In this document: positions 1-12,357 of the stretch, piece by piece | Position numbering within the stretch: position 1 is the stretch's first letter | Layout of the letters: every line of letters starts with the position of its first letter | DNA from: Typhlomys cinereus | Taxonomy: Eukaryota; Chordata; Mammalia; Rodentia; Platacanthomyidae | Assembly (NCBI GenBank): GCA_023101885.1 | Contig: JALPQD010000143.1 | Coordinates: 4,310,014 to 4,374,013, forward strand | Length of the DNA stretch: 64,000 bases | Direction of reading: 5' to 3' | Notes under the pieces: model-generated | What the model was told of the DNA's origin: nothing | The model's database searches: none | What the model saw: only the letters and a program-made list of their open reading frames with translations | Program-made: the position numbers and the translations under genes

Positions 1-1140
1 TTGAGAGAGATGATGCAAAGGAAAGAGTCCTCCCTGGAAGGCAGAGAAAGTATGCCAGAGGATGAAAGTCATGGTGAGCAGAACAGTAATGTGAACCTTT
101 ACTCACGGTGGGCAGCATCTGTATACAGATGTCACTGAGACATTATCTGTATACACAGCACCTTATAGTGCTGATGTGAAAAAGAAGCAAAATGGAGTCA
201 GTTATGCCGACTCTGGCCAGCTAAGGCATCACCATTCTTTCCACAACCGTTGGTAAGCACATCACCATTGGCACACCACAGTAAATTGAACCACAAAACC
301 TGTTCTCAAGAGCCTTCCTGGCTCATCTTAGAAGTGGACTGGCCTCTGCTATAGTGGACCAGGAGGAGCAAAGCATCCTTCAGAAGAACTGGCACTCTTG
401 AAATGTGGGTGTCAACTTGAGCACTGGAATATGTCATTTGCCACAACGATCTGTTAGCATGTAAATACTTTCAAAGGAAATATTCATCTTTCTCTTCAAT
501 GTCCCAGTGAAAGATCCCTTTGCTTTGAAAGCAAAACCCATTTAGATATGCTATGTCAAGGCTGCCTAATACATTCCACTTTGCCAAGAAAAAAAAAGAT
601 CCAAAAAGAGTCTGTGAAAGAGCTAATGTGACCCTGTGAAACTCCAAGACAATCAAAGGAGAGAGAAAAAGTTCTAAGTGAAAGCTTTCAAGTGAATGTC
701 AGGGAAATCACACAGGCTGATCATTTGCTGGAAAGAAGGAAAGCTCTCCGGTAGATTCTTTTTGTTTTTTTTTTTTTTTCTTCTGCAACTCACACTCAGC
801 TGTCCCTTTGAAGTCTGTTCTGCTCTGCAGAACAAAATACATTTAAAGTTTACCGATTTGTCTTAATATAAAATTAACCAATATGTAATTACTGGAAAAA
901 TCACATTCCTAATTGTAAAGGAAACTACGGAACTCTTTAATACTCTTTTACACTAAAGAGTATTTATTTCCTCCAGGATATCATTTTTGTTAGACTGCTT
1001 TAAAGCTTGGTAGATATGTGTGGAGATTTTCATCAACAAAGAAGTTTTCAAATGATTTTTGTGAAATTTTATAATTTGCCAAAGGATATATTTCTGACTC
1101 ATTCTTTTTCATTTTCTACCTCCAAATTACATTTATGTTT
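1..1140. other. No recognised gene or repeat
   Basis: I see only AT-rich single-copy-looking DNA with a T run near 765-780. The open frames here are short and show no domain or splice structure. Confidence 0.5.
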
Positions 1141-1482
1141 ATTGTAGCAGTTACTTTGCATGTTGCCAATAAATTCACAACCAAACAAATTAGGAGTACA
1201 AGGGGTTTTATTCTTGGTTTATGATTGTCTATTTACAGTTCTTAATTCACAGGACAGCTGAGGCAAACGTCCCTTATCAGACAGCATGTCTGTCTAAGTA
1301 TGACAAAGAATGCCAACTTACTCAATCATCTCCCTCCATTTTATCCATCTACCCAAGGAGTAAAGCTACCCACCATGGACTGGACCTTTCCCATCAATTA
1401 GATAATCTCCAGTAGGCTTGCTTAGGGCTTAACTCTACTAATTCCTTCCTGATGTGCCCAGAGCTTCAAGTTGACACCAGTA
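1141..1482 (-). mobile_element. Old LTR-like dispersed repeat, copy 1
   Basis: This stretch resembles 8,742-9,139 on the same strand and the reverse complement of 48,143-48,590. Shared landmarks are the segment with TTCACAACCAAACAA near 1,174, TTATCCATCTACC near 1,340 and CAAGTTGACACCAG near 1,470. Read on the minus strand it starts with a GTGTCAACTTG-like head and ends with a polyadenylation-like region, the layout of a rodent ERVL/MaLR-type LTR. Divergence is high and the exact family is not assigned. Confidence 0.55.
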
Positions 1483-2652
1483 GCTCTCTACTATCTATAT
1501 CTACTACATCTATACTGTGTCATTCTAGAGTTCTGTCCCACATCAAGTGGGAAATGAATCATTTGTTTAATAAATATTTATTGAATAGGGGTCAGCATAG
1601 TGCCAGGTAAACAATTAATAAAGATCCATTGAATGTGCTTTGAGCATAAATTCATGCTGATAGTACTTCATCTGCTTCTATATAAGATTTAGAAAACAGA
1701 AGAACAATGAAATTGTTACAGAACATCAAAGAACAAAAAAAGTCTCAACTGTAAACCAGATACTCTAAACACCTTTGCATGTATTTTTCTTTTAACAGAA
1801 TAATTATATTTAATGAAGGAATATGATACATGATCATAATGACCACACTATGCTTAGAAAGTGGAATTTGGTAGCTCTTTTCTCTTTCTATTGGTTCTTA
1901 CAGTCTTTCTACCATTTTTTTCCTCAATGATCCCTGAACCTTGAGGGGGTAACATAGATGTCATATTTATTCCTGGACCTCATCTTTCACTTATTCATAC
2001 CATCTTTTACAGTGATGTTACTAGATTCATCCCTGTTCATTGCAAAGAGAAGCTTCTTTTGATAAGGCTGTGAGTAGCCTGTCTGGGAGATATTGATCTG
2101 TATTTTAAAGACCCTTTGATCTATTTCGATTACCTGAACAATGGGTATGGGTTCTCCCCCAGAACTTAAGACCCTATGGATTTTGGACTAGGTTTACAGA
2201 ACCAGTTATAAACTCCTTCTTGTAGAATGTATCTCAAATTCAACTGAAGTGACTGGTTACCCCAGTAACATTTACGTTTATGTTGCCCCAATGAGTATAT
2301 CTTTGTTAGTAGGTTGGTATTGTCTTTTAAAGAGCTATTAAATGTACCCTTCATCCTTTCTTTGGCACTAATCTTTATGATTTTTAGCAGAAGTTGGAGC
2401 ATTGAATTCAATGTCCTGAGCAACTAATTAAGATAGCAGAGGTCTGGAAGTCAAAGTCAGCTGTTGGTTGTAATTCTTGCTAAGGAGAACCTTCCCTCTT
2501 ATATTTCCTGATCCACATCCCTATGCTATTCTATAACCTTTCTAGAAGTCTCTAACAGCAAAATGTCAAGTACTATTAAGTCCTAGCTCTTCTATTATTA
2601 GAAATTTAATTTCTCAAATGACACTGATTTTTTTGAACTAGCTTCTATCAAT
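1483..2652. other. No recognised gene or repeat
   Basis: AT-rich sequence without a recognisable element. An 85-codon minus-strand open frame at 2,166-2,423 has no recognisable features and is treated as chance. Confidence 0.5.
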
Positions 2653-3002
2653 TGTATTATGGTTTGAAATGTGCCCCCCCCCAGTCTCATATGTTTGGGA
2701 AATTCATGGAACCTTTATGAGGTGGAGCCTTGCAGGAAAAAGGCAGCAACAGAGGGTAAGCCTTGAGGTGGATTAGTCCTACCCTACTTCCAAGAGAGAT
2801 ACATTCTTACAGCTGACAGTCTTGCAACTCCAGCCTCCTAGATGGATGTAACTTAGCCAGCTTCTGCCACCAGCCATGCCACTTTTGCCATGAAAGACTC
2901 TATCTCCCTTTTGGAACCATAAGCTGAATCAATCTCCCTTTCTCCCTTAAACTGCTTGACTTTGGGTGTTCTCTCACACCGATACAAAGAGTAACCAGTA
3001 CA
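2653..3002 (+). repeat. Left LTR of the MaLR-type element
   Basis: Starts TGTATTATGGTTTGAAATG and ends CAGTACA. It has a C run near 2,674-2,682. Relative to the right LTR it carries about 20 extra bases near its start, probably a deletion in the other copy. Confidence 0.75.
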
Positions 3003-3007
3003 GAAAT

Positions 3008-3025
3008 TGGTACCAGAGAAGCGGG
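3008..3025 (+). promoter_or_regulatory. Putative tRNA primer-binding site
   Basis: TGGTACCAGAGAAGCGGG lies 5 bp after the left LTR. The TGG start is what pairs with a tRNA 3' CCA end. The sequence resembles the leucine-tRNA-type site known for ERVL-related elements. Assignment to leucine is from memory of the family. Confidence 0.55.
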
Positions 3026-4527
3026 TTATTACTTTGAAACTGTGAATCCCAATGTGAAAAAGTTTATGTGAAGCTAAGAAAAGTTGGTACCAAGAAGTAA
3101 AGAAGTGTGCTCATTGATGTGATGTGGCTAGTGTGCCTTTGAAGACTGTTTGTTGAGAGAAATATAGAGAACTTTGGGACTTTGCCCTAGGAAAGGCTTT
3201 GTGTCTCAGAGACAGAGTCAAATAGGCTTTTCTTATGAAAGTTTAGAAGACAGTAAAGCTGTTAAAGACATAGGCAGTGGAAGCCCAGCTTGAGATGGTC
3301 CAGAGGGGAACAAAGACTGTTTTGGAACAGACAAGTGACAAATGGAATTTAGTGAAGTTTTGGCCTCATTCTGTAAACTCATCTGAAGTTAAATTTGAGT
3401 GTTTAGTGGACGAACTTTTAAGGAAAGACGGGCTCGACAGTTTGGCATGGATGCTTTTTAATGTTCTTGTTTATAATTAGGAAAAAGAGCAAGCAATCAG
3501 GCACCAAGAAGCAAAAACTGATGAGGAAAAATATAATGGCAAACTTAAGGAGTTGAACCAGGAAGAAGCAGAAAGCAAAATGTCAACTATGGTTAAATAG
3601 ATTAGCTCCATTAGTAAATCAAAGGCTGCTCTTTATTTGCATCATAAAAGAGGCCCTACCCTAAGGGCGAGATCCTCAGAGAAGGATCCCACCCATAAGA
3701 ATGCAAATCCTTTTGAAAAGGATGAGCTTAAGAGTGGAATTCCAAAGGAAGAGCCTGTTTCTCCTCAGAAACAACTGCCCAAAAGAGAAACAGATTTTTT
3801 TCCTACTGTCAGCACAGAGAAGCCAAACTAGCTATGATTCAAGGGAGCTAGTCTCCACCTAGAAGTTATAGCACTTGGCAAAGTCATCCACGTGATTCTG
3901 GCTTTAGAGGAATCAAACATACAAGAGAAAAGAGGTCATGGATCTCACCTCCAAGGTTTCAAAAAATGGTGAGAGCTAGGTAGCATGTGGCAGTTTAGAG
4001 GTCCAAGAAGGGCAATTTAGAGGCCCAAGAAAGGCAGTTTAACTATGGAGTTAAAGCCTGGCTTGCCATTAAGATTTTAAAGATGCCAGAGTAAATGTGA
4101 GACTTCCACCAAGGAGCAAGGAGCACTGTATATCCTGGGAGGAGCCAGCCCAAGAGAGTGCTGTGTTCTATGGGAAGATGCACTGGCAGCATAGAATCCA
4201 AGCTCTTTGAAACTGAGATGATTTCAACAAGTTCATCAATTGGACATAGACCTGGAGAACTTGGATTTTGTCCTGATGGTTTTTGGTCTTGTTATGGACT
4301 GATCTTTCCTGGATATACTCTTATTCCTCCCTTTTGCAATAGGAATGTTAACAATTGCATGTTGGAAATATGTATCTTGTCTTTTGATTTTATAAGAAGC
4401 TTTGGACTTTGGACTTCAGGGTTGTGTTGGGACTGGTGATATAATCTGTGCTGAGACTTTTAAAGTTGGGCTGGAGTATGGGCTACATAATGAGATGGTA
4501 ATGAACCTGTGGAGGTCAGAGGTGGAG

Positions 4528-4861
4528 TGTCATGGTTTAAAATATGTTTGGGAAGGTCATGGCACCTTTAGGAGGTGGAGCTTTGCAGGAGAAAAGCAAT
4601 CACAGGATTGGGCCTTGAGGTAGGTTAGTCCTACCCTACTCCAGGAAAGGTATGCTTTGCAGCTGACAGTCTTGCAACTCTCAGCCTCTTGAATGGATGT
4701 GACTTGGCCTGTCTCCAGCTTCTGCTGCCAGCCATGTCACTTCTGTCATGAAAGACTGTATCTTTCCTCTGGAATTGTAAGTTGAATGAATCTCCCTTTC
4801 TCCCTTAAGTTGTTTGACGTTTGGTGTTTTCTCTCACAGCAATACAAGAGTAAGTAGTACA
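4528..4861 (+). repeat. Right LTR of the MaLR-type element
   Basis: Direct repeat of 2,653-3,002, starting TGTCATGGTTTAAAATATG and ending TAGTACA. It is preceded by the purine-rich GGAGGTCAGAGGTGGAG at 4,511-4,527, a candidate polypurine tract. Confidence 0.75.
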
Positions 4862-5961
4862 AGGTCTATATCAAAAACAACAAAAAAGACTTTCTATGTA
4901 GTTAAAAGTTGATATCAGACCCTTGGTTAAGAAGACTATTTGTGTGTAGAAACAGAGCCCAGGTATTTTCAGACACCTTGTGTTTACATTAATCAGTTTC
5001 AATTACAATAATGTAACTACAATGATTTTTGCTCTCCCTGCCCTTCAAGATTGTCTTAAAGGCAATGATCATTTCTGCTATCATTGAATCCTTCTAACTC
5101 AGGAGTACCTGGCATGGCATGCAATAAATGAAAGTAAACAAGCCATCTCACCTGTCAGACTTTCATTTTTCTATGTGGAAATTCTAAAAGCTACTAAATG
5201 TATTTCCAAGTGGCTGTAAACTTTAAATTATATGTACAAATATAATGAAGACTGTATAACAGGTGGAAAGTTACACAGCTCTGCATTATTTGTACTCATC
5301 CAACCATTTAAAAGCCTTATTCTATCACTCAATTGTTCACGTTATACCATAATAATAAATTTCAATGTTCAGGAAAAAAAAATTGAGCTCCAGTTGGCAA
5401 TCTATTTATCTGAGCAATAGTTTCAATAGATAAATCCAGAAAATGAAATATAGACTTTAGGAGAGCTTCTCCAGTTTGTATTAACAGAAATTGCCTTGTG
5501 GCCAGATGCAAAAGAGAAGTTAAAATTTAATTTGTATCTCCTGCTTCAATAACCTGAGGACAAAATAAGACAATGTTCTGAAGTACATGCCCAAAATAAG
5601 TTCTCATTTTTCCTAAAGGCACAATGCCAAGTAAGTTATCTTACTGAGTATCAAACATGAAAAATCATCAATGTATTCATCCAGTCTTCCTTGTATTCTA
5701 TACTTTAATCAACAACATTGAGTATCTATATAATAAATAATGCATCTTACAAATGGGTTCTGAATGTCTACTAGATGCCACGATATCACTGGAAAAAAAT
5801 GATAAGATTATGCCTTAAAGGAATTCACAAATAATAGAAGGAAAGTAATTTGTGAATTTACACTTACAAGGGTGGTACCCTTTTTTAAAATATTATGTTT
5901 TTATATACTAATATATAGTTATATAGTTTTACTTTTATATTCTTATATGAAATATACTTTT
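4862..5961. other. No recognised gene or repeat
   Basis: Very AT-rich sequence with no recognised repeat. The end (5,948-5,961) is the left TSD of the SINE that follows. Confidence 0.5.
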
Positions 5962-6284
5962 TTAAAATTTATTATTTATTCAATTGTGCATTTATGTGTG
6001 TGTGCACGTATGTATGTATGTATGTGTGTACATGTATATGTATGTATGTGTGCATATGTATATGTGTGTGTGTAGAACCACGGACAAATTCGGGAACCAC
6101 CATGGACGCCTCCACCTCCTCCTTGTTTACTCTGCCCCGGGATTCACAGGCTCCGCCCTTCCAGGACCAGAAACTCAGGCCGCCCTGGCTTCCACCCGGC
6201 ATCTATACATGGGCCTAGGATCTGAACTCAGGACCTTCTGCCTGCAAGGCAGAGGCTTAACCCCTGAGCCACCTCTCCAGCCCC
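5962..6284 (-). mobile_element. tRNA-derived SINE, GC-rich-body subfamily (copy 1)
   Basis: Read on the minus strand, the element starts GGGGCTGGAGAGGTGGCTCA (pol III A-box-like) and has a B-box-like GAGTTCAGATCC. It continues into a GC-rich body and ends in a CA/TA-rich tail and an AT-rich end. The TSD TGAAATATACTTTT occurs at 5,948-5,961 and 6,285-6,298. Five more copies of this subfamily lie in the window. The 60-120-codon frames across it are low-complexity CV/YV repeats and not genes. Confidence 0.9.
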
Positions 6285-8360
6285 TGAAATATACTTTTAA
6301 ATGTTTATCATGGTACCTTATTTGCAAGTGCAAAAATTTGTACTAAACAGTTCACAGGTATACTCTTAATACAATCCTTCAATGACATTGAAAAGTTGTT
6401 TCCTCATGAAGTATCTACAGTACAAAGTATATGCCTCAAAACTTTTTATCCACAATTTTACAAAATTCTAAGAAACTGATTTTATAGTCTTCTGTTTCAC
6501 TTGTAACATTTGCTAACATACAATGTACTCATAGAAACTAGTCAATAGCCATGTGTGGATGGATAATAACTATATGGTTGTTATTTATATCAGGTTTATC
6601 ATCTAAGACAAATTAACAAGGTTAAAATGTTGTAAAATAAAAGGAAAAGATCTTGTCCATCTACTAAACTATTAGCCATACATATTTATGTATTAGTTCC
6701 TATATATATTCTGTGGTATTTCAATTGAAAGGTGTTTAGCTCCATCACATTTGAGTAAATGACCATGTCTTATTTGATAGGTAGTTAAGGGCTTAGAATT
6801 GACCATGGGCTTGGCTCTACAGAGGTTGTTAGGACACTGACAAAAAAAGTTTACATGGAATGATGGAGATGTGAATCTGTTCAAAATGGAATAAAGACAG
6901 ACATAAAATGAGGAGGTTTATCAGTGAGTCTAGACAGCTACCTCAAGGAGTTTTTCCATAAGGAAGATCAAAATAAATAAATTAAATGCTCAAAATAGAA
7001 AACGAGAAAATTCTTTGTCTTGGTGACATGAAATGCAACATGTTAATCAAAATATTTCATTAGAGAAGAACTTTGATACGAGAGGGAGAAAGTAAAAGTT
7101 ACAGAAGTCAAATAAGCAAAGAGATGATAAGAGGTGATGCACAGATACTGTGCGCCTACACACAGAAGCACTGAGTTTTCTGTCATAATTTAGCTTTGTG
7201 GTGGCACTCCAACACTGTAAAATATGCTGTTCGTTTTATTGAGGGGTGAAATAAATTAGATGCCCAACAGGAAAAGGTGTACATCTATGTAAGGAACCCC
7301 ACATGTATGGAAATTGTACCCCTACCCATACTCTCCATACTTCAAGCCATCCTTGGGGAATCTCTTGTCAGACACAGAGTGTTTCAAATTGATTGCTCCA
7401 GAAAGTCACATGCAGCCTGCAGTTCCCTGAGGGGGACTGAGATGAATTAGAATGTGATACCATGCCTGGACACTCGAAGACATTTCCTTTTCTCCCTATT
7501 GAAGAGAATGTCATTGAATGCAAGGAAGCTGAATTTGGAGTCAACATGAAAAATGTTTTAATTTTTTATTTTGAAATATCTTTAATTTTTCCTAGTATAA
7601 ATGCTACATATAGCACTTAGAGTAAGTTCTTTTAATGATTTTTTTTCTTTATCTAATTCTACTAATTTTTCTATCTTTTCTTTGACTGGGTTCAACATAT
7701 ATAAAATACAAAATTGCAGTTTGGAATAAATAACACAGGTGATTTCTAGATCACATGTTCCTACTTTCATCTTCAGTATTATATTGAAACAGCCTCACAT
7801 TTTAAAATCCAGTGTAACAATAAATTGCCAAATGCTATAAAAATTAAATTTGAAAATTAATTTATGCTGTACTGCTTTGCTGTTTTAAACTAGTGGAGAT
7901 CTTACTTGAGAGTCAAATGCTTAAGAGTACAAAGCAGTGACAGATTGTTTAACTACCATTAATGATTGTCCTTTAAACTTATTAAAGTTTCATCTAAGGG
8001 CTTTAAATGCTTACATTTTCTTTCTTTGCACATCACTCTGTAACTAAGCCAGCAACTATATAAGTATGGAGATTTCAAATATTCTTTTCTAATAGGCACA
8101 TTCCATTTATTCATAAGGAAGTAGCTGTGTCTATATCTCAAAGGCAGAAAAGGAAGCTAACAGTTGAGCATCAGGGCAATTTCATTTTACAGAATAGAGT
8201 CAGTGAACAGTGGATATATAACAAGTTGTGAAGCACACAGAACATATGGCCTCTCAAATCAACCCACCAACCAATAGGGAACCTGTCCTAAGTATTGCAT
8301 GTTGATATAAGAATGAACAAATAAAAATTCATGAGAGACTTCAGTAGCATGGCACTGGGC
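6285..8360. other. No recognised gene or repeat
   Basis: About 2 kb of AT-rich DNA. Short frames on both strands lack any protein-like pattern, and I could not assign a repeat family. Confidence 0.45.
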
Positions 8361-8660
8361 TAGCCAGCTTAAGCTGCCAAAAACATTAAAATAAACAAAT
8401 CCAGTGGCTTCTACACGAGCTTGTTTCTTGTATTTCCGGAGGATGGAAGCATAAGATCAGAGTATAAACAGATTCTGTTACTAGTGAGGAAGGCTTTCTG
8501 CCTGACTTGTGGATGAACTTCATACTGTGCTCTCACTGGGTGGAGAGAGAAAACTCAGATACTTCATCCTCTCCTAAGAGTCCTAATCCTGTCAAGGAAA
8601 CTCCACATTAAACCTTAGGTCCAGTCCAAATGCTCTTACCTCAGGAGTCCAGTACTCTAC
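8361..8660 (-). mobile_element. MLT1-like MaLR LTR remnant
   Basis: The order of motifs matches the reverse complement of a typical MLT1 LTR. It shows an AAGCTGCC-type start, a GGAGGATGGAAGCATAAGATCAG block, a TTTCTGCCTGACTTG block and a later CTCCTAAGAGTCCTAATCCTGTCA block. Similarity is by eye against remembered family structure and is diverged. Confidence 0.55.
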
Positions 8661-8741
8661 ACATGGTTTTTGGAGAAACACAAACCTTTAATTCTTAACA
8701 CTCATTTTCTTAGTACAGAACAAGTGACGGATAATTTATAA

Positions 8742-9139
8742 TTGCAGCTTGTCTGCATGCTGCTGTTAATTTCACAACCAAACAATTTGAGGACACAATG
8801 GGTTTTATTCTTCCTTATGTTCTGGTTATAGTTCATAGTCCACGAGGAGCTGAAGAAACTGGTTACACCACATCCACAGGAATTGTTGAGAGAGGAGCCA
8901 ACCTCCTTGTCTGCCAGACTGCAAGTCAGTCAAAGTACACTGCATATGCCAAACTACTGAACCAGCTCGCTCTCCATCTTATCCATCTGCCAAGGGAATG
9001 GTTTGCCATAGGCTGGATCTTTCCTCATCAATTAAGCAATCTCTTTCAGACTTACTTAAGACTTGCTCTAATTACCCATTCTTCACAGATGTGCTTAAAA
9101 GCTCAGGCTTCAATTTTCAAGTTGATACCCATGACTACT
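8742..9139 (-). mobile_element. Old LTR-like dispersed repeat, copy 2
   Basis: Full-length partner of the copies at 1,141-1,482 (same strand) and 48,143-48,590 (opposite strand). Shared blocks include TTTCACAACCAAACAATTTG, CTTATCCATCTGCCAAGGGA and TTCAAGTTGATACC. Read on the minus strand there is an AATAAA-like signal shortly before the end. The 114-codon plus frame at 8,798-9,142 and related frames lie inside this repeat and are not host genes. Confidence 0.6.
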
Positions 9140-10467
9140 TAGCACAATCACATACCATCAAGATACTCCCTTGCCACAGGTCTTCATACTGTTCAGACCA
9201 CACTACTTTTCTGTCAAAATGGCAAACCACACACCCCACACATGAACTCAATCCCAAGGTAGAAGGCATCCTCATGAAAACCATAGTAGTCAATACACTT
9301 CTCAGGCCACTTAACTTAAAGTCAGATATGGCAAGATACAGTTGATTATTGTTTCTCATGTGAGAACAGTCCTCAAAGAGTGCTTGAAATGAGAAGCAAA
9401 GACTTGCCCATCCCCCATGCCATTTAGTATTCAAACTGAAAAAAAAATGAACCAAGTGACTAGATGCTAGTCTTTTTTCTTTTGTACTATGCAGAAAGGA
9501 AAATTTTTCCCATGTACAAATTAATGTAAGAAGGAGCTTGAGATCGTAAGAAATAAATTTTCACCTATCAGTGGCTGGCTTTTCTTGTCATTCTTTAGAG
9601 ATGCCCCTTATTTTTGGAGATCTGAAACACAATTTTCCTTTCTCCTGTCTTCCATGGGTCCAATGTCTTCAGATTAAGCAAAAGTGCAAGAAAGTAGACT
9701 TTAAATATTAATCACTCCGGGCAATAGCCAAGCAGAACAAATAACTGACAGGCAATTTCCAGCTTTTATGCATTGTTCTTGAAAAGACTCAGGGCAGCAG
9801 CTCAGCAGGGACCACCTCTCCGTGACATGCATTGCTATTTTCCCTGTACTTATTGCCCAGCTAAAGAATCTCATGCGTGCTTTTACCTTGATCATTAAAA
9901 AAAAATCAGAAGTTCTTTATGGAAAGGCACCCCTAAACCTATAGGCAGATAACAGACCCTTCTCCCCCCCAAGGAAGGTTATGAAAGATGTGAAGAGAAA
10001 CGGGAACAAAGGACAGAATAAGGCTAGGAGATTACATGAAATTGTATTCAGTGCACCAGTTGAACCTAAAGTTATTTCCTTCTACAGTCACACCAAATCA
10101 CATCTCCATTCATCTCCCTGTCACTCTCTCCACACTGACAAATCAGCCTTGACTGACATCATTAACCCTGGAATTGCTAAGCATTGTTGAACTAGGTGTA
10201 GAGAAGGAAAGAATCTGGAACTGGACAGAGCTAGATGTGTAGCTGAAAATCAAAGGGACTCAGTCTGGCAATGGACTTAGCCAAACAGTAGGAATGTATT
10301 GCCTGGTGTGCACGTTATCCATGAAACATGAAAGTACAAAGAACTACACATTCAAGGAAGTTAATATTCCAACTTTGATGACCTGAAAAGAGTTAGGAGT
10401 GGCACCTTTGCATGAATGAACAAAAAGAAACCTTTGTATATTCCATCCTTAGGCAGTTAATACTTCT
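9140..10467. other. No recognised gene or repeat
   Basis: Mixed-composition sequence. Overlapping frames at 8,998-9,345 (+) and 9,135-9,455 (-) look like chance openings. No splice or domain signal seen. Confidence 0.45.
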
Positions 10468-10576
10468 GGGCTTGGAGCGATGACTCAGGGGTTAGGCCTC
10501 TGCCTCACATGCAAAAGGTCCTAAGTTCAGATCCCAGATCCCACCTAAAAAGGCCAGGCAGAAATGGCGGCAATCT
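10468..10576 (+). mobile_element. SINE, B2-like older subfamily, 5' half
   Basis: Starts GGGCTTGGAGCGATGACTCA, with an A-box-like head and a B-box-like AGTTCAGATCC. It ends at a 17-bp segment, 10,560-10,576, that is repeated at 12,118-12,134. The body resumes there, so an L1 inserted into this SINE. Confidence 0.85.
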
Positions 10577-11073
10577 AAATGCAAATCAAAACTTCCCTGA
10601 GATATGGCAAAAATCCACAATGCAAACAACACCAAATGCTGGAGAGGATGTGGAGAGAGGGGAACTCTCCTACATTGCTGGTGGGAATGCAAACTCATAC
10701 AGCCACTCTGGCGAGCCGTCTGGAGATTCTTAAAGAAATTAAAGATTGAAATGCCATATGACCCTGCTATCCCACTTTTGGGAATAACCCCCCATGCAGC
10801 AGAGGTTCACCTCGATAGCACAAGCACGACCATGTTCATAGCAGCACTGTTTACAATAGCAAAGTAATGGAATCAACCCCTATGCCCAACAGTTGATGAG
10901 TAGATAAGGAAAATGTGGTACATTTATACAATGGAATACTACTCAGCCATCAAAAATGATGAATTAATGCAATTTGCTGGGAAATGGATGAATTAGAAAC
11001 AATTATATTGAGTGAAGTATCCCAGACATGGAAAATTAAGCACCATATGTACTTCCTAATAGGTGGATCCTAG
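10577..11073 (+). pseudogene. L1 ORF2 C-terminal fragment
   Basis: Encodes the end of L1 ORF2: the Cys/His-rich segment CWRGCGERGTLLHCWWEC and the following conserved C-terminal region. An open frame covers 10,604-10,867. It is then cut by a stop just after the IAK segment, where the full-length copy reads on into SWNQPKCP. Remnants continue in the same register to the normal L1 end, a FLIGGS-like sequence and TAG at 11,071-11,073. The endonuclease and reverse transcriptase domains are absent, so it cannot act by itself. Confidence 0.9.
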
Positions 11074-12117
11074 TACCAAACCCACTTAGAGGCACTCAAA
11101 GACAAATCTCTGTAATACCTACAGTAATTGTAAAGATTATAAACAGGAGGGATGGGGAAGGAGGGCCCCACCAGAAACAGAGGGGACCATGTTACAGCAG
11201 AGAAAATAGGCCACCATCAAGGACTGCAAGTAAATAATGAGACATCTGATTACGTTCACAGACTTTCCTTCTTGATCATTTCCAACTAATGGGGTACGAT
11301 CTTACTAGAAGGGGAGGGCATATAGGCTGCTAGATAGAAGGTAACCATTTTGCAAATGAGTGATTGACCCCTCTCTCACCGTGGTCTCCTACTTCTATTC
11401 CATCTACCTTTGAATATACTCTTATAACAAGATTCTAATTTAACAGGTTTTTATGTCTGGCCAGGGGGTGACATCCAATACCCATCAAGATGGAACCAAG
11501 GGCATTGCAGGAACAGCAAAACCGAAAAAAAAATCATCAACAAACCATAATTCAGAACATTAGAGACTCTATATCAACCACCTGGAATCAGGCCTGCCTA
11601 ATCTCTCCCCATCCTGAAGCTCAGGGAAATTTGCGGAAGAGGGGGCAGTGAGATTGCAAGAGTACAAGGATGGGAGGAGTCATGATATGCAAGATACTCC
11701 ACACAAGTTAGGGCCGAAGTAATTGTAACAGGACTCTGCATGATCTGCGCAATGACCAATATATCATTGACCCCTCAAATTCTAGCATGACTAAAGGCAC
11801 TAAGATCCTTAGAAGCAAGGGATTAACAGTCACAATAGTGTTCCTATACTTAAGGGGAACACAAGAAAGAGTTCTAGGAATTGCCGCTGAGTCCTTACAC
11901 CTCATTAGAGAGGAGGACGCAGAGGAAAGTTTGATATACTCATTAGAGGATGCTTCAGAGATAGGGGAGAGGGCACTGGGGGAAAGGGAAGGAGGGGGAA
12001 AGGAAGGGACAAAGCGGGGATGGAACAGGGAGGTCCAGGGAGGGGTGGAAGGAGGGAGGGGACAGGGGTTTCTATTATATTTGTATGAGCAGAAAAATAA
12101 AAAATAAAATAAAATAA
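10577..12117 (+). mobile_element. 5'-truncated L1 inserted into a SINE
   Basis: About 1.54 kb comprising the last part of L1 ORF2 and the whole 3'UTR, ending in an AATAAAATAAAATAAA tail. It matches the reverse complement of the full-length L1 at 26-32 kb, including the ORF2 C-terminal region and the G-rich 3'UTR segment near 11,960-12,065. It is flanked by a perfect 17-bp TSD (10,560-10,576 and 12,118-12,134). Compared with the full-length copy it lacks about 20 bp near 10,602. Confidence 0.93.
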
Positions 12118-12134
12118 AGAAATGGCGGCAATCT

Positions 12135-12357
12135 GTACTTTCAGCCCTGGAAGGTGGAGCCTGGGAAACTCCAGAGCAAAAACAAAGAGGAGGTAGAGCA
12201 ATCCAGGATGATTCCTGAAGTCACCCTTAGGTCTCTACGCGTACACACGGTGCCCTCTGATAGATATGCACATGTGCACGCATGTATACACACATACACT
12301 CACACACACACACACACATACACACAAATAAAAAGAATTTAAATTTTTTTTTAAAAA
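12135..12357 (+). mobile_element. SINE, B2-like older subfamily, 3' half
   Basis: Continues the SINE interrupted at 10,576. The body has GGTGGAGCCTGGGAAACTCC and GAGGAGGTAGAGCAATCCAG, then GTGCCCTCTGATA, a CA-rich tail (about 12,292-12,327) and an A/T-rich end. The body is recognisably related to that of the GC-rich subfamily. A short, imperfect duplication (AGTTAATA) may flank the whole SINE. Confidence 0.85.

Larger units (their letters stand above)
2653..4861 (+). mobile_element. ERVL-MaLR-type element with both LTRs
   Basis: Two related direct repeats of about 350 and 334 bp (2,653-3,002 and 4,528-4,861) flank about 1.5 kb of internal sequence. Both start TGT, end in TACA, and share blocks such as AGCTGACAGTCTTGCAACTC and AATCTCCCTTTCTCCCTTAA. 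A primer-binding-site-like sequence follows the left LTR by a few bases and a purine-rich stretch precedes the right LTR. The internal part has only short frames (67, 64 and 93 codons) with no gag or pol motif, as is usual for nonautonomous MaLR elements. The LTRs differ at many sites, so the insertion is old. I did not find a convincing 5-bp TSD. Confidence 0.75.

Noticed and set aside
2648..4866. 5-bp target-site duplication around the MaLR element
   Set aside because: TCAAT before the left LTR and AGGTC after the right LTR do not match; edges may be eroded.
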